Of a stretch of DNA of 64,000 nucleotides, positions 25,654 through 33,819 are shown one piece after another. The number at the start of each line of letters is the position of its first letter. Position 1 is the first letter of the stretch. The DNA lies in NCBI RefSeq assembly GCF_004745635.1, contig NZ_SRLB01000022.1:36986-100985 (forward strand), in the 5' to 3' direction. Made by a program: the position numbers and the translations under genes. The notes beneath the pieces are model-generated. The model was not told the DNA's origin. It saw nothing but the letters and a program-made list of their open reading frames with translations, and ran no database searches. This stretch comes from Methylobacterium nonmethylotrophicum (GTDB lineage Bacteria > Pseudomonadota > Alphaproteobacteria > Rhizobiales > Beijerinckiaceae).

Positions 25654-25870
25654 GGGCGTGTCCTCGAATCGTCTTCTGGCTTTGCCGGTGCTGTAGCAGC
25701 CGGGGCGGCGTCCGAGGAGCGATCCGGGTGCAACCCCCCTGCCCCGCTGCGCGGGGTGACGGCGTCGCTGCTCGTCATCACCGGTTCGACCCCTGCGGGA
25801 TCGATGCGCCGTGTCCCGCATCGGCCGCGACATCACGGCGTCACGTGAGGACAGTGTCGAGTCCGGACGG

Positions 25871-26203
25871 TTATGCCGTCACGAACCTGGCGATGTGCTG
25901 CGGATTGTCATGGGATATGTGCCAGACCGAGAGAATCGAGGGCCTGGTTCCGTTCGGTGTATCGATCGGCCCTTCGAACACGAGGTTTCGCCCGAAGGGA
26001 ACGACGCGCTCGGATCTGAAATGATCCGGTTTCGCGTGTCGCCACAAGGCCTGAGCCAGCTCGGTCGGCGCGTTCCGATCGAAGCCGTGCCCGAGGAAGA
26101 ACTTCGCCTTCGCCGGCGCCGCCCCTTCCGGGTGCAGAAGGTAGCGGGTGAGTTTCGGGAAGGGGATGACGAAGTCCGGCGGTTTGGAGGAGCCGGCAGG
26201 TAC
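25871..26203 (-). pseudogene. DUF6883-like domain without start codon
   Basis: Reading on in the frame of the DUF4926 gene after its TAG gives a complete domain: KPPDFVIPFPKLTRYLLHPE, then KAKFFLGHGFD, then VVPFGRNLVFEGPIDTPNG and a close at FVTA. This matches the DUF6883 pattern (KLP...KL.dYLL, aKa.FF..lGf). No ATG, GTG or TTG occurs in frame before the domain starts, so it is either a fusion cut by the in-frame TAG at 26204, a gene that lost its start, or one that uses a rare codon. DUF6883 and DUF4926 are commonly neighbours in bacterial toxin-immunity-like pairs. The role is unknown. Confidence 0.55.
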
Positions 26204-26455
26204 CTATCCGGCTCGCCGGTACGAGCCGATCTGGTGCCGATAGACCGTTGCGAGAGCGTGCCTGGGCGCCTCGAACTCCACCCCGAACGCGACGGCATCA
26301 CCGTAGACGGCCACGATCGTTCCCGTCGCGCCGGCCGGTACCGTCTCGCCGTCGTCGCTCTGCGCGGGCGCCTTCAACGTCACCACGTCGAGTTCCGCGG
26401 GGCTGACGCGTGCCCGATCCTCGGCGGCGAAGGGGGTGAGGGCGGGTGCGGGCAT
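26204..26455 (-). CDS. DUF4926-domain protein
   Basis: An 83-residue protein with the DUF4926 pattern: LDVVTLKAPAQ, then VPAGATGTIVAVYGDAVAFGVEF, then ATVYRHQI. This is a small SH3-like beta fold often encoded next to DUF6883 proteins, and the in-frame sequence downstream is such a domain. I start at ATG 26455; the frame opens further to 26569, and two other upstream Met codons are possible. Only a TAG separates it from the next domain. Function is not established. Confidence 0.65.
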   Translation of the reverse strand: MPAPALTPFAAEDRARVSPAELDVVTLKAPAQSDDGETVPAGATGTIVAVYGDAVAFGVEFEAPRHALATVYRHQIGSYRRAG

Positions 26456-26593
26456 GACGGTGTCGCTGTGACTCTCGATACGGAAGGTAATCGTTTCGAT
26501 CCGCGGAACAAGCGGCGCATCGGCGGAGGTCATACGGGACAGAGATCCGGCACGGATCGGCCCGGACATGTCTGCGGGGCAGCCCTGCGCTCC

Positions 26594-27376
26594 TCACCCC
26601 TCGGCGACCGCCCCGGGGTAGCGCGCCGCCAGGTCCCGGCGCATCGCCTCGGCCCAGTCGCGGCCGCGCTCGCCCTTGGGCGTCCGGATCGGCACCTCCG
26701 CCACCAGGCTCGCCGGCCGGCCGGAGAGGAGCAGCAGCCGGTCGGCCACCGCCAGGGCCTCGGGCACGTTGTGGGTCACCATCAGGACCGCCGCGCCGCG
26801 CGACGCCGCGCTGCCGAACACCGCGGCGCGCAAGGACGAAGCCGCCGCATCGTCGAGGGAGACGAAGGGCTCGTCGAGGACGAGGAGGCGGGGCGCCAGG
26901 GCGAGGGCGCGGGCAAGCGCCACCCGCCGGGCCATTCCCAGCGAGAGCGCCCGCGGGTAGCGCCCGCGCCACTCGGTCAGGCCGAGCTCGGCGAACAGCG
27001 CGTCGAGGGACTGGCGGCGCTCGGCCCTCGGCAGGGAGAGGCGCACGTTCTCCTCGACGCTGCGCCAGGGCAGGAGCCGCGGCTCCTGGAACACCATGCC
27101 GATGCGAAGATGCGGATCGGCGGTCAGGCTGCCCTCGAAGTCGCGGTCGAGACCGAGCAGGAGGCGCAGGGTGGTGGTCTTGCCCGCCCCCGAGGGGCCG
27201 ATCAGGCACAGGGTCTCAGCCGTCCCGATCGAGACGACGAGGTCGCGCACCGCCTCGACCGGCGCGGATCCGGCCGGGCGGTAGACCTTGCGGCGGACCG
27301 TCAGGGTGAGCAGGGGGGCGGTCGCCGTGGCGACCGCGAGCCCGGCGCCGGGCCCTTTATCGCCAGCGGCGGGCAT
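26594..27376 (-). CDS. ABC transporter ATPase (sulfonate/nitrate/taurine type)
   Basis: A 260-residue ATPase of the SsuB/TauB/NrtD type. Walker A is GPSGAGKTTT, the Q-loop MVFQEPRLLPWRSV, and Walker B LLVLDEPFVSLDD followed by the switch THNVPEA. The signature normally LSGGQ reads LSLGM, a clear deviation in a usually strict motif; the following ARRVALARAL is normal. It overlaps the 3' end of the permease gene by 20 bases, so the two are coupled. It energises uptake of an oxyanion-like or small organic substrate. Confidence 0.9.
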   Translation of the reverse strand: MPAAGDKGPGAGLAVATATAPLLTLTVRRKVYRPAGSAPVEAVRDLVVSIGTAETLCLIGPSGAGKTTTLRLLLGLDRDFEGSLTADPHLRIGMVFQEPRLLPWRSVEENVRLSLPRAERRQSLDALFAELGLTEWRGRYPRALSLGMARRVALARALALAPRLLVLDEPFVSLDDAAASSLRAAVFGSAASRGAAVLMVTHNVPEALAVADRLLLLSGRPASLVAEVPIRTPKGERGRDWAEAMRRDLAARYPGAVAEG

Positions 27377-28091
27377 GGGCGTCGAGGGGCCGGAGCAGCA
27401 GGGCGTCGACCGCCAGCATGACGGCGCTGAACACGAGGCTGTAGCCGATCAGGGCCGCGACGTCGAAGAGCTGGAAGTAGTACGAGATGGCGTAGCCGAC
27501 GCCGTTGGGCCGGCCCAGGAGCTCGACCACCAGCACGATCTTCCAGGCGAGCGAGACGCCCGAGCGCGCGGCGGCCACCGCGAAGGGCTCAAGCTGGGGG
27601 ATCAGCACGTGGCGGATCCAGGTGCGGCGGTCGTACCGGAAGGCGTGGGCCATCTCCTCCAGGCCGGGATCGAGCCCGCGGGCGCCCTCGCGCAGGATCA
27701 CCGCGACGTTCGGCATCTTGTTGAGGGCGACCGCCAGGATCGCGGCGGTCTCGGTCAGGCCGAGCCAGATATAGGCCAGCACCGTGATGACCAGCGCCGG
27801 GGTGTTGAGGAGCACGAGGAGCGGCGTGTCGAGGAGCCGGTCGGCGGCCCGCGAGCGCCCGAGCGCGATGCCGAGCACCGCCCCCGTCGCCATGGCGAGG
27901 CAGAACGAGGCCGCGACCCGCCACAGCGTGATGCCGATGTTGCGCAGGAGGTCGCCCGAGGCCGCCTCCCGCGCCAGGAACGCCGCCACCGCCTCGGGCG
28001 ACGGCAGGGTGCGCGGATCGGTGGTGCGGCTCGCCAGCCACCAGCAGGCGAGGAGCAGGGCGGCCGAGGCGAGGCGGGCGAGAAGCGCCAT
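27357..28091 (-). CDS. ABC transporter permease (SsuC/TauC type)
   Basis: A 244-residue inner-membrane permease with about six helices and the BPD-type cytoplasmic loop: EEMAHAFRYDRRTWIRHVLIPQLEPFAVAAARSGVSLAWKIVLVVELLG. This matches the EAA-loop region of nitrate/sulfonate permeases. It lies 24 bases after the binding-protein gene and overlaps the ATPase gene. Confidence 0.9.
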   Translation of the reverse strand: MALLARLASAALLLACWWLASRTTDPRTLPSPEAVAAFLAREAASGDLLRNIGITLWRVAASFCLAMATGAVLGIALGRSRAADRLLDTPLLVLLNTPALVITVLAYIWLGLTETAAILAVALNKMPNVAVILREGARGLDPGLEEMAHAFRYDRRTWIRHVLIPQLEPFAVAAARSGVSLAWKIVLVVELLGRPNGVGYAISYYFQLFDVAALIGYSLVFSAVMLAVDALLLRPLDAHARRWR

Positions 28092-28115
28092 CAGCCGGTG
28101 CCGCGCGGGGGCCGC

Positions 28116-29156
28116 TCAGCCATTCGGCCCGCCGTCCCAGTACAGGCCCGCCGGCAGGGTCGCGGCGGCCCCGACCAGGCGCTCGCCGCCGAGCCGCGCC
28201 AGCACCGCGTAGAGGCGCTCGGCGTCCACCCGCTCCGCCGCCGCGGTCCGGCGCGGGATGCCGTCCAGGAAGGCGCGCTTGAGCGTGGCATAGGTCGCCT
28301 CGTCCTCCGCCGCCATCAGGGGCCGCACCGGCGCCCAGGCCGCCTCCCCGGCGGCCAGTGCCCGCTTGGCCCGGGCCGAGGCACGGGCGAAGCCCGCGAC
28401 GGCCTGCGGCGCGCGCTGCAGCAACGCCTCGTCGAAGACGTAGCCGAGGAGCGCGATCGGCCCCTCGACCCCGAACGCCGTCGCGATGCCGTCGGCGCCG
28501 ATCAGGCGGCGGAAGCCCCGCGCCTCGAGCCGGGCGCAGAAGGTCCAGTACAGGAGGGCGGCGTCGAGCTCGCCCGATTCGAGCTTGCGCATCAGGAGCG
28601 GCGGCGCGCCGAAGACCGGCCTTGCCTCGCGCTCGAGGTCGAGCCCCTCCTTCTCGCGGGCCCGGGCCCGCAGCAGCAGCCAGTTCTTGTCCAGCGCCCC
28701 CCCCGCCACCCCGAGGCGCTTGCCGGCGAGGTCGGCGACGGAGCGCAGGCCGCTGTCGCCCGGCACCATCAGGGCGCCCTCGGTCGAGGAATAGGGCAGG
28801 AACTTCACCGCCCGCCCCTCGGCGCGCAGGCGGGCGGCCCAGAGCAGGTCGGACACGATGGTGTCGACCTGACCTCCCTGGAAGGCGATGCGGGCGGCGT
28901 CGCTGCCGGCCAGGCGCACGCCCTCGACGACGAGCCCCTCCGCGGCGTCGAGCCCCTCCGCCTTGATGACCGCCGCCTCCCAGGCGACGGTGCCGAAGGG
29001 CAGGAGCCCGACCTTCAGGGCCTGCGGGGAGGTTCCTTGTCCGGGAGTTCCTTGGCCCGAGGTTCCTTGACCCAAGGTTCCTTGCGCCTGCGCCGCGCGG
29101 AGCGGCGCGATCGGCCACAGCCCGGCCGCCGCCATCAATCCGCGCCGTGAGAGCAT
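28116..29156 (-). CDS. ABC transporter substrate-binding protein (SsuA/NMT1-like)
   Basis: A 346-residue periplasmic binding protein. The N-terminus MLSRRGLMAAAGLWPIAPLRAAQAQ is a twin-arginine-like signal. It is followed by an imperfect five-residue repeat (GTLGQ, GTSGQ, GTPGQ, GTS) encoded by 15-base repeats, then a fold with VGLLPFGTVAWEAAVIKAEGLD and a GKRLGVAGGALDKNWLLL segment typical of NMT1/SsuA proteins. The start ATG 29156 opens the signal; the frame extends upstream without sense. It is first in the importer operon. The substrate is unknown; sulfonate, nitrate and pyrimidine-precursor binders share this fold. Confidence 0.85.
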   Translation of the reverse strand: MLSRRGLMAAAGLWPIAPLRAAQAQGTLGQGTSGQGTPGQGTSPQALKVGLLPFGTVAWEAAVIKAEGLDAAEGLVVEGVRLAGSDAARIAFQGGQVDTIVSDLLWAARLRAEGRAVKFLPYSSTEGALMVPGDSGLRSVADLAGKRLGVAGGALDKNWLLLRARAREKEGLDLEREARPVFGAPPLLMRKLESGELDAALLYWTFCARLEARGFRRLIGADGIATAFGVEGPIALLGYVFDEALLQRAPQAVAGFARASARAKRALAAGEAAWAPVRPLMAAEDEATYATLKRAFLDGIPRRTAAAERVDAERLYAVLARLGGERLVGAAATLPAGLYWDGGPNG

Positions 29157-29319
29157 GCGCGCCCCTCCAAACCTGCCCGGCCGTGTCGCCGGCCGTTGCC
29201 CCCTCAGGTAGGCGGCGCGGACGGCGGCGTCCACCGCTTGCGCGCGGAGGCGCGAGGCCGCACCCTGGGCGGACCCGTCGCCGCGGTCACTTGTACTATC
29301 GTCAGAGGGAGAGGACGCC

Positions 29320-29688
29320 ATGCCGAAGGATCAGGTGCTCGGCCCCGATGCGATCGCCGCGCGCCTCGCCGACCTGCCGGGCTGGCGCGAGGCCGACGGC
29401 TGGATCATCCGCACCTACCGGACCCATAGCTGGAAGGGCACCCTGATGGTGATCAACGCCGTCGGGCACCTGGCCGAGGCGGCCTGGCACCACCCGGACC
29501 TCACCGCGTCCTATGCCTGGGTCGAGGTGCGGCTCACCACCCACTCCGCCAAGGGCCTGACCGAGAAGGACTTCGCCCTGGCGAAGAAGATCGAGGACGT
29601 GGTCGGCTGGCAGCCGGGGCTCGAGGGCGGCGCGCTCGAGGGCACGCCGAGCGATCCGCGCTTCGCCTATATCAAGCACGACCGGTAG
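29320..29688 (+). CDS. phhB: 4a-hydroxytetrahydrobiopterin dehydratase (PCD/DCoH)
   Basis: A 122-residue pterin-4a-carbinolamine dehydratase that regenerates quinonoid dihydropterin after aromatic amino acid hydroxylation. The active-site motif is present: AWHHPDL, then a second His in THSAKGLTEKDFALAKKIE. The N-terminal LADLPGWREADGWIIRTY is also typical. GAGAGGACGCC gives a good ribosome site. No phenylalanine hydroxylase lies near. In methylotrophs a pterin-dehydratase-like protein is also linked to tetrahydromethanopterin chemistry, so the physiological substrate is not certain. Confidence 0.88.
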   Translation: MPKDQVLGPDAIAARLADLPGWREADGWIIRTYRTHSWKGTLMVINAVGHLAEAAWHHPDLTASYAWVEVRLTTHSAKGLTEKDFALAKKIEDVVGWQPGLEGGALEGTPSDPRFAYIKHDR

Positions 29689-29702
29689 CCGCCCCGCTCC
29701 GC

Positions 29703-31130
29703 TCACGCGTGTTGCGCCTCCCAGCGCCGCGCGCGCTTCTCGCGGTAGAGCGCCATGTCGGCCGCGTGCACCAGGTCCTCGAAGCCCATCCCGGGCCGGT
29801 GCAGGGCGACGCCGCAGGACATCGCGAGCAGAAGGGTCGTGCCGTCGTCGAGCACCAGCGGCGTCCGGCGCAAGCCATCCCGCAGGCGCGCCGCGATCGC
29901 GGTCGCCTGGTCGAGATCCGTGCCGGCGAGCAGGACCAGGAACTCGTCGCCGCCGACGCGCCCGAGCACGTCGTGCTCGCGCAGGTCGGAGCGCAGGACG
30001 CGGACCAGGTGGACGAGCGCCCGGTCCCCCGCGAGGTGGCCGTGCCGGTCGTTGACCTGCTTGAAGAAGTCGAGGTCGAGGGCGATCAGGCTGACGGGGG
30101 CGCGGGCGGGGCTGCGCATCGCCCGCAGGGCCGCGTCGCGGAACGCCGCCCGGTTGAGGACGCCGGTCAGGCCGTCCGTGGCGGCGAGGTGCGCGAGTTC
30201 GGCCTCCCGCACCCGCAGGGCCTCGGCGCTCTGCGCCAGAGAGGCGAAGCTCGCGCCCCGGGCGGCCAGGGCTGCCGCCACCGGCAGGCAGGTCAGCAGC
30301 AGGACCGCCAGGAAGACCTGGAACAGGGCGGCCTGCTCGCGGGGATCTGCCGCGAGGGCGGCGACCGGGCCCTGGCCGCGCAGGGTCGCGACGGCGCCGA
30401 TCACCGCGATGATCATCACCGACAGCTGCGTCCCGAGGCGTCCGACCCGGAACGTCGCCAGCATTACGGGGCCGAACAGCACGAACAGCAGTGGCCGCAC
30501 GGCGACGAAGAACACCCCGTAGGCCACGGTGGCGGTCAGCACCTGCAGCCCCGCCGCTTCCGCGCGCCGGCGCCAGCCCTTGCCGGCGAAGCACCGCACA
30601 TACTCCCCGCGCAGCAGGGCATGCAGGAAGGGCGTGAAGACCAGGAGGCCGAGGCCGTCGCTCAGGAGCCAGGTGGCGAACGAGGCCCGCAGGTCCTGCC
30701 CGAACAGCAGCCAGGCGGTGGCCGCGCCGCCGGTCCCGCTGATCGCCGGGGCGACGAACCCGCAGACCGCGATGAAGCGCCCGACCACTGCGGGCGCCCC
30801 GAGCAGGCCCTCGCCCCTCGGGGCCGGACGCAGGAGCGCGGCGGCGACGACGACCTCGACGAGGTTGCAGGCGCTGAAGAGCAGCGGTGCCGCGCTGAGG
30901 CCGCGCATCGCCGCATTCGCCGCCACGTTGGCCAGGAACCCGGCGCCGAGCACCCCGGCCCAGGCGCCCGGGCGCCGGTCGAGCAGCGCAGCGAGCAGGA
31001 CGGCGTTGGCCGGCCACACGGTCGCGATGTCGCGCCCGTTGCTCGTCAGGTGGATCGTGCCGGCGGCGAGCACGAGGTAGAGGATGCCGACGATGCAGGC
31101 GGCCTGTCTGGCGGTCACGGACGGTCCCAT
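29703..31130 (-). CDS. MASE1-GGDEF diguanylate cyclase
   Basis: A 475-residue membrane protein that makes cyclic di-GMP. The N-terminal half is a MASE1 sensor with about eight to nine helices and the motif LTSNGRDIATVWPANAVLLAALL. A linker helix leads to the GGDEF domain (about 315-470) with TDGLTGVLNRAAF, ALDLDFFKQVNDRHGH and the active site RVGGDEF (393-397). The inhibitory I-site RxxD lies five residues before it (REHD), so product inhibition is expected. No EAL domain. It is divergent from the RTX gene. A role in controlling surface protein or polysaccharide secretion is plausible but inferred. Confidence 0.92.
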   Translation of the reverse strand: MGPSVTARQAACIVGILYLVLAAGTIHLTSNGRDIATVWPANAVLLAALLDRRPGAWAGVLGAGFLANVAANAAMRGLSAAPLLFSACNLVEVVVAAALLRPAPRGEGLLGAPAVVGRFIAVCGFVAPAISGTGGAATAWLLFGQDLRASFATWLLSDGLGLLVFTPFLHALLRGEYVRCFAGKGWRRRAEAAGLQVLTATVAYGVFFVAVRPLLFVLFGPVMLATFRVGRLGTQLSVMIIAVIGAVATLRGQGPVAALAADPREQAALFQVFLAVLLLTCLPVAAALAARGASFASLAQSAEALRVREAELAHLAATDGLTGVLNRAAFRDAALRAMRSPARAPVSLIALDLDFFKQVNDRHGHLAGDRALVHLVRVLRSDLREHDVLGRVGGDEFLVLLAGTDLDQATAIAARLRDGLRRTPLVLDDGTTLLLAMSCGVALHRPGMGFEDLVHAADMALYREKRARRWEAQHA

Positions 31131-31622
31131 GAGGCTCGACGGCGGCGCGCCATGGGCGGTGCGCCACTGTCTCGGACATGAGATGGTGGCGCAATCATTG
31201 ACGGAAATCTAACAAAACGAAGGCATAGCCCGCATTGCTGGACATATATATGCCTTTTGGCGAATGTTACATGCCGTAATGTGGCGAAAAAAGAGTACAA
31301 CTTGCAGTCGATAATATCAAATAATAGCACGTTATGGGAATGTAGGCCGCAGATCGCCGGTGCCTGACTTTGGGTGAGGCGGCGCGCCGTTCGTCGGTGC
31401 GCCAACGCCGCGTCGACGGGCTGCGGCAGGGCCTGTTGCTGATTATCGCCAGATTTCTATCCGACAATAGATAAATTACCAAAAACACTCTCGATATACG
31501 GGCACGCCTGATTTGTCCACGTCAAAGTTATGCTTGAAGTGGGTCGATGTCAATCCACATTTTGTTAACATAATCAGTTTCATATGAGATTAGACATCGA
31601 GAGGCGGGAAATGGGTAAATAA
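31131..31622. other. AT-rich divergent promoter region
   Basis: 492 bases between the diguanylate cyclase and RTX genes, clearly more AT rich than the flanking genome. No protein gene is supported. The bases just before the RTX start include a ribosome site (GAGGCGGG, 31601-31608) and a three-codon reading frame ATG-GGT-AAA-TAA at 31611-31622 that abuts the RTX ATG. Confidence 0.5.
31611..31622 (+). promoter_or_regulatory. three-codon leader frame (MGK-stop) abutting the RTX start
   Basis: ATGGGTAAATAA lies directly before the RTX ATG at 31623. The purine-rich GAGGCGGG is well spaced for this leader ATG but far (about 15 bases) from the RTX ATG. Translation of the RTX gene may therefore depend on re-initiation after the leader stop. 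This is inference from spacing. Confidence 0.35.
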
Positions 31623-33461
31623 ATGTCTGAATATAGATACTCCGACGGAATCAATGCCAATGTATCGGACGACGACAGTCAAAATGACGTTTTCAATTTT
31701 GTCTCCTCCCAAGACAAAGTGATCGTCCTGGCTGGAGGTGGCGACGATCTCGTCTTCGGCGGCGGAAGCGGTGACGAGTTGTACGGTGAAGCAGGAAAGG
31801 ATACGATTCTCGGCGGATTCGGCGACGATCTCGTCGACGGCGGCGAGGGCGACGACCTCATCACCGACGGCGGTTCATCACCCATCCACACGGGGAATGA
31901 CACGGTCCTTGCCGGTGCCGGCAACGATACCGTCTGGTACGGCAACGACCTCGACGCATCGACGATTTCCGGCAACGGCGGCAACGACTCGCTGACAGGG
32001 GGACTTGGCAGCGACGTCATCTACGGAGACGACGATGCCGGGTCGGGCCTGACCGACGGGGCCGACTATCTCCGGGGCGGGAAAGGCAACGACACGATCT
32101 ATGGCGGCGGCGGCAACGACACCATCCGGGGCAGCCTTGGCGAGGGCTCGGACTGGGTCTACGGCGGCGACGGCGACGACGTCATCGGTTACGACAGCGA
32201 CAACGCGACGGTGGTCCTGTTCGGCGACGCCGGCAACGACCTGATCACCGGCGGCTTGGCCAGCGATTTTCTCTACGGCGGCGACGGTAACGACACCCTC
32301 GTGGGCGGCAGCGGCAACGACACGCTGACCGGCAATGCCGGCGACGACATTCTCATGGGCGGGGCCGGTGCCGATTCCCTGTCGGGAGACCAGGGCTTCG
32401 ACGTCGCCTTCTACGGCTCCGCGTCCAGCGGGGTCACGGCGGTGCTGTCCAACCCCGGCTTCAACGCCGGCGAGGCGGCGGGCGACAGCTACGCCAGCAT
32501 CGAGGGCCTGGTCGGCTCCGCTCTCGCCGACAACCTCCAGGGGGATGGCGGCGCCAACCTGCTCTACGGCCAGGGAGGTGACGATCTGCTCTTCGGCTTT
32601 GCCGGCAGCGACACCCTCCTGGGCGGCGAGGGCGGTGACAGCCTCTGGGGCGGCGAGGATGGCGACGTGCTCGACGGCGGCGCCGGTTTCGACCTCGCCC
32701 GCTACGACTATGCCGCTGCCGGGGTCACGGCGGTGCTGTACCTGCCGGGCTTCAACACCGGGGAGGCGGCGGGCGACACCTACGCCGGCATCGAGGGTCT
32801 GGTCGGCTCGGCCTTCGGCGACAACCTCCAGGGCGACGGCGGCGCCAACCAGCTCTTCGGCCAGGCCGGCGACGACCAGCTCTTCGGCCTTGCCGGCAGC
32901 GACACCCTCGTGGGCGGCGACGGTGGCGACAGTCTCTGGGGCGGCCTGGACGGCGACAGCCTCGATGGCGGCGCCGGCTTCGACTTCGCCCGCTACGACT
33001 ACGCCACCACCGGGGTCACGGCGGTGCTGTACCTATCCGGCTTCAACGCCGGTGAGGCGGCGGGTGACACCTACGCCAACATCGAGGGCCTGGTCGGTTC
33101 CGCCTTCGACGACAACCTCCAGGGCGATGCCGGCAGCAACCAGCTCTACGGCCAGGCCGGCAACGACTTCCTGTATGGCGGCCAGGGGGCCGACACCCTC
33201 GTCGGCGGAGATGGCTCGGACACCTTCGCGTTCCAGGCCGGCGACTTCCAGGCCGGGGTGTTCGATCGTGTGAGCGACTTCCACGAGGCGATAGGCGATA
33301 CCGATGCCCTGCTCTTCCTGGGGATGTCGGCGTCGAGCCTGGAGGTGACGCAGCAGGGCAGCGACGTCCTGGTCAGCACGACGCAGCTGGGCGGCACCGG
33401 TGGCGTGATCGTCCAGAACTTCACCGTGGCCCAGATCCAGGATCAGCTCGTCTTCTCCTGA
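31623..33461 (+). CDS. RTX calcium-binding repeat protein
   Basis: A 612-residue acidic protein with no N-terminal signal. Residues 35-250 hold many glycine-rich nonapeptides (GGxGxDxUx), for example GGAGADSLSGDQG and GGSGNDTLTGNAG. From about residue 258 a 97-residue unit repeats nearly three times: GVTAVLYLPGFNTGEAAGD..YAGIEGLVGSAF followed by NLQGDGGANQL and more nonapeptides. The matching DNA period is 291 bases (32394, 32685, 32976). The last 80 residues form the usual aliphatic type I secretion end (VQNFTVAQIQDQLVFS). It is expected to leave by an ABC-type secretion system encoded elsewhere and to fold outside with Ca2+. No enzymatic domain is seen, so a structural or adhesive role is likely. 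Confidence 0.9.
   Translation: MSEYRYSDGINANVSDDDSQNDVFNFVSSQDKVIVLAGGGDDLVFGGGSGDELYGEAGKDTILGGFGDDLVDGGEGDDLITDGGSSPIHTGNDTVLAGAGNDTVWYGNDLDASTISGNGGNDSLTGGLGSDVIYGDDDAGSGLTDGADYLRGGKGNDTIYGGGGNDTIRGSLGEGSDWVYGGDGDDVIGYDSDNATVVLFGDAGNDLITGGLASDFLYGGDGNDTLVGGSGNDTLTGNAGDDILMGGAGADSLSGDQGFDVAFYGSASSGVTAVLSNPGFNAGEAAGDSYASIEGLVGSALADNLQGDGGANLLYGQGGDDLLFGFAGSDTLLGGEGGDSLWGGEDGDVLDGGAGFDLARYDYAAAGVTAVLYLPGFNTGEAAGDTYAGIEGLVGSAFGDNLQGDGGANQLFGQAGDDQLFGLAGSDTLVGGDGGDSLWGGLDGDSLDGGAGFDFARYDYATTGVTAVLYLSGFNAGEAAGDTYANIEGLVGSAFDDNLQGDAGSNQLYGQAGNDFLYGGQGADTLVGGDGSDTFAFQAGDFQAGVFDRVSDFHEAIGDTDALLFLGMSASSLEVTQQGSDVLVSTTQLGGTGGVIVQNFTVAQIQDQLVFS
32394..33200 (+). repeat. 291-bp tandem repeat inside the RTX gene
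   Basis: Near-identical units start at 32394, 32685 and 32976, each beginning with the codons for GFDxA and each encoding 97 residues; the third unit is cut short near 33200. The high DNA identity between the last two units indicates recent duplication or homogenisation. Confidence 0.85.
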
Positions 33462-33819
33462 TGTCTGCCACCCGGCGCCTTGCGGCCTCGCCCGCCTCGT
33501 GAGCCGCGCGGTCCGGTGCTCTGCCGGGCCGCACGCGCGATCGGTGACGCCCGTCCGGTCAGAAGCTTCGCCGTGAAGGCTTCGCCGGCAGGTATCGCTC
33601 GAACTCCCACGCCCGGTAGGCGTTGGTCAGGACGGCCGGAGCGACGTCGAGGCACAGCTTCCCGATGTCCAAGCACCACCGGTTTCGACGGACCGGCCAG
33701 GTAGGCCATGCCCGCCGCATCGAGCCGCTCGTCGGTCAGGATTTTGACCGTGTGGCCCGGTTGCCGACCGGGCGACAGATGGAGAGCGCGAGGTCGCGCC
33801 CTCCATCGCTGCATGCGGC
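33462..33819. other. intergenic region with a gene fragment
   Basis: 358 bases between the converging RTX and ELW-repeat genes. It holds a probable minus-strand gene remnant (33559-33755) and otherwise nothing recognisable. No terminator with a T-run is visible for either flanking gene. Confidence 0.5.
33559..33755 (-). pseudogene. unrecognised C-terminal gene fragment with frameshift
   Basis: On the minus strand two adjoining frames read smoothly: HTVKILTDERLDAAGMAYLAG, then after a frame change near 33670, CLDIGKLCLDVAPAVL and NAYRAWEFERYLPAK, ending in TGA at 33559. The amino acid pattern looks like real protein, unlike the random frames around it. There is no start and the frame is broken, so this is a remnant. 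I do not recognise the family. Confidence 0.4.

Noticed and set aside
25811..27421. 536-codon plus-strand frame across the DUF4926 and ABC ATPase genes
   Set aside because: The minus strand has Walker motifs and a recognisable small domain; the plus frame is compositional noise.
31623..33461. Glycine-rich repeats as a possible CRISPR array
   Set aside because: The repeats are coding, in frame, and match the RTX nonapeptide pattern; there are no spacers or cas genes anywhere in the window.
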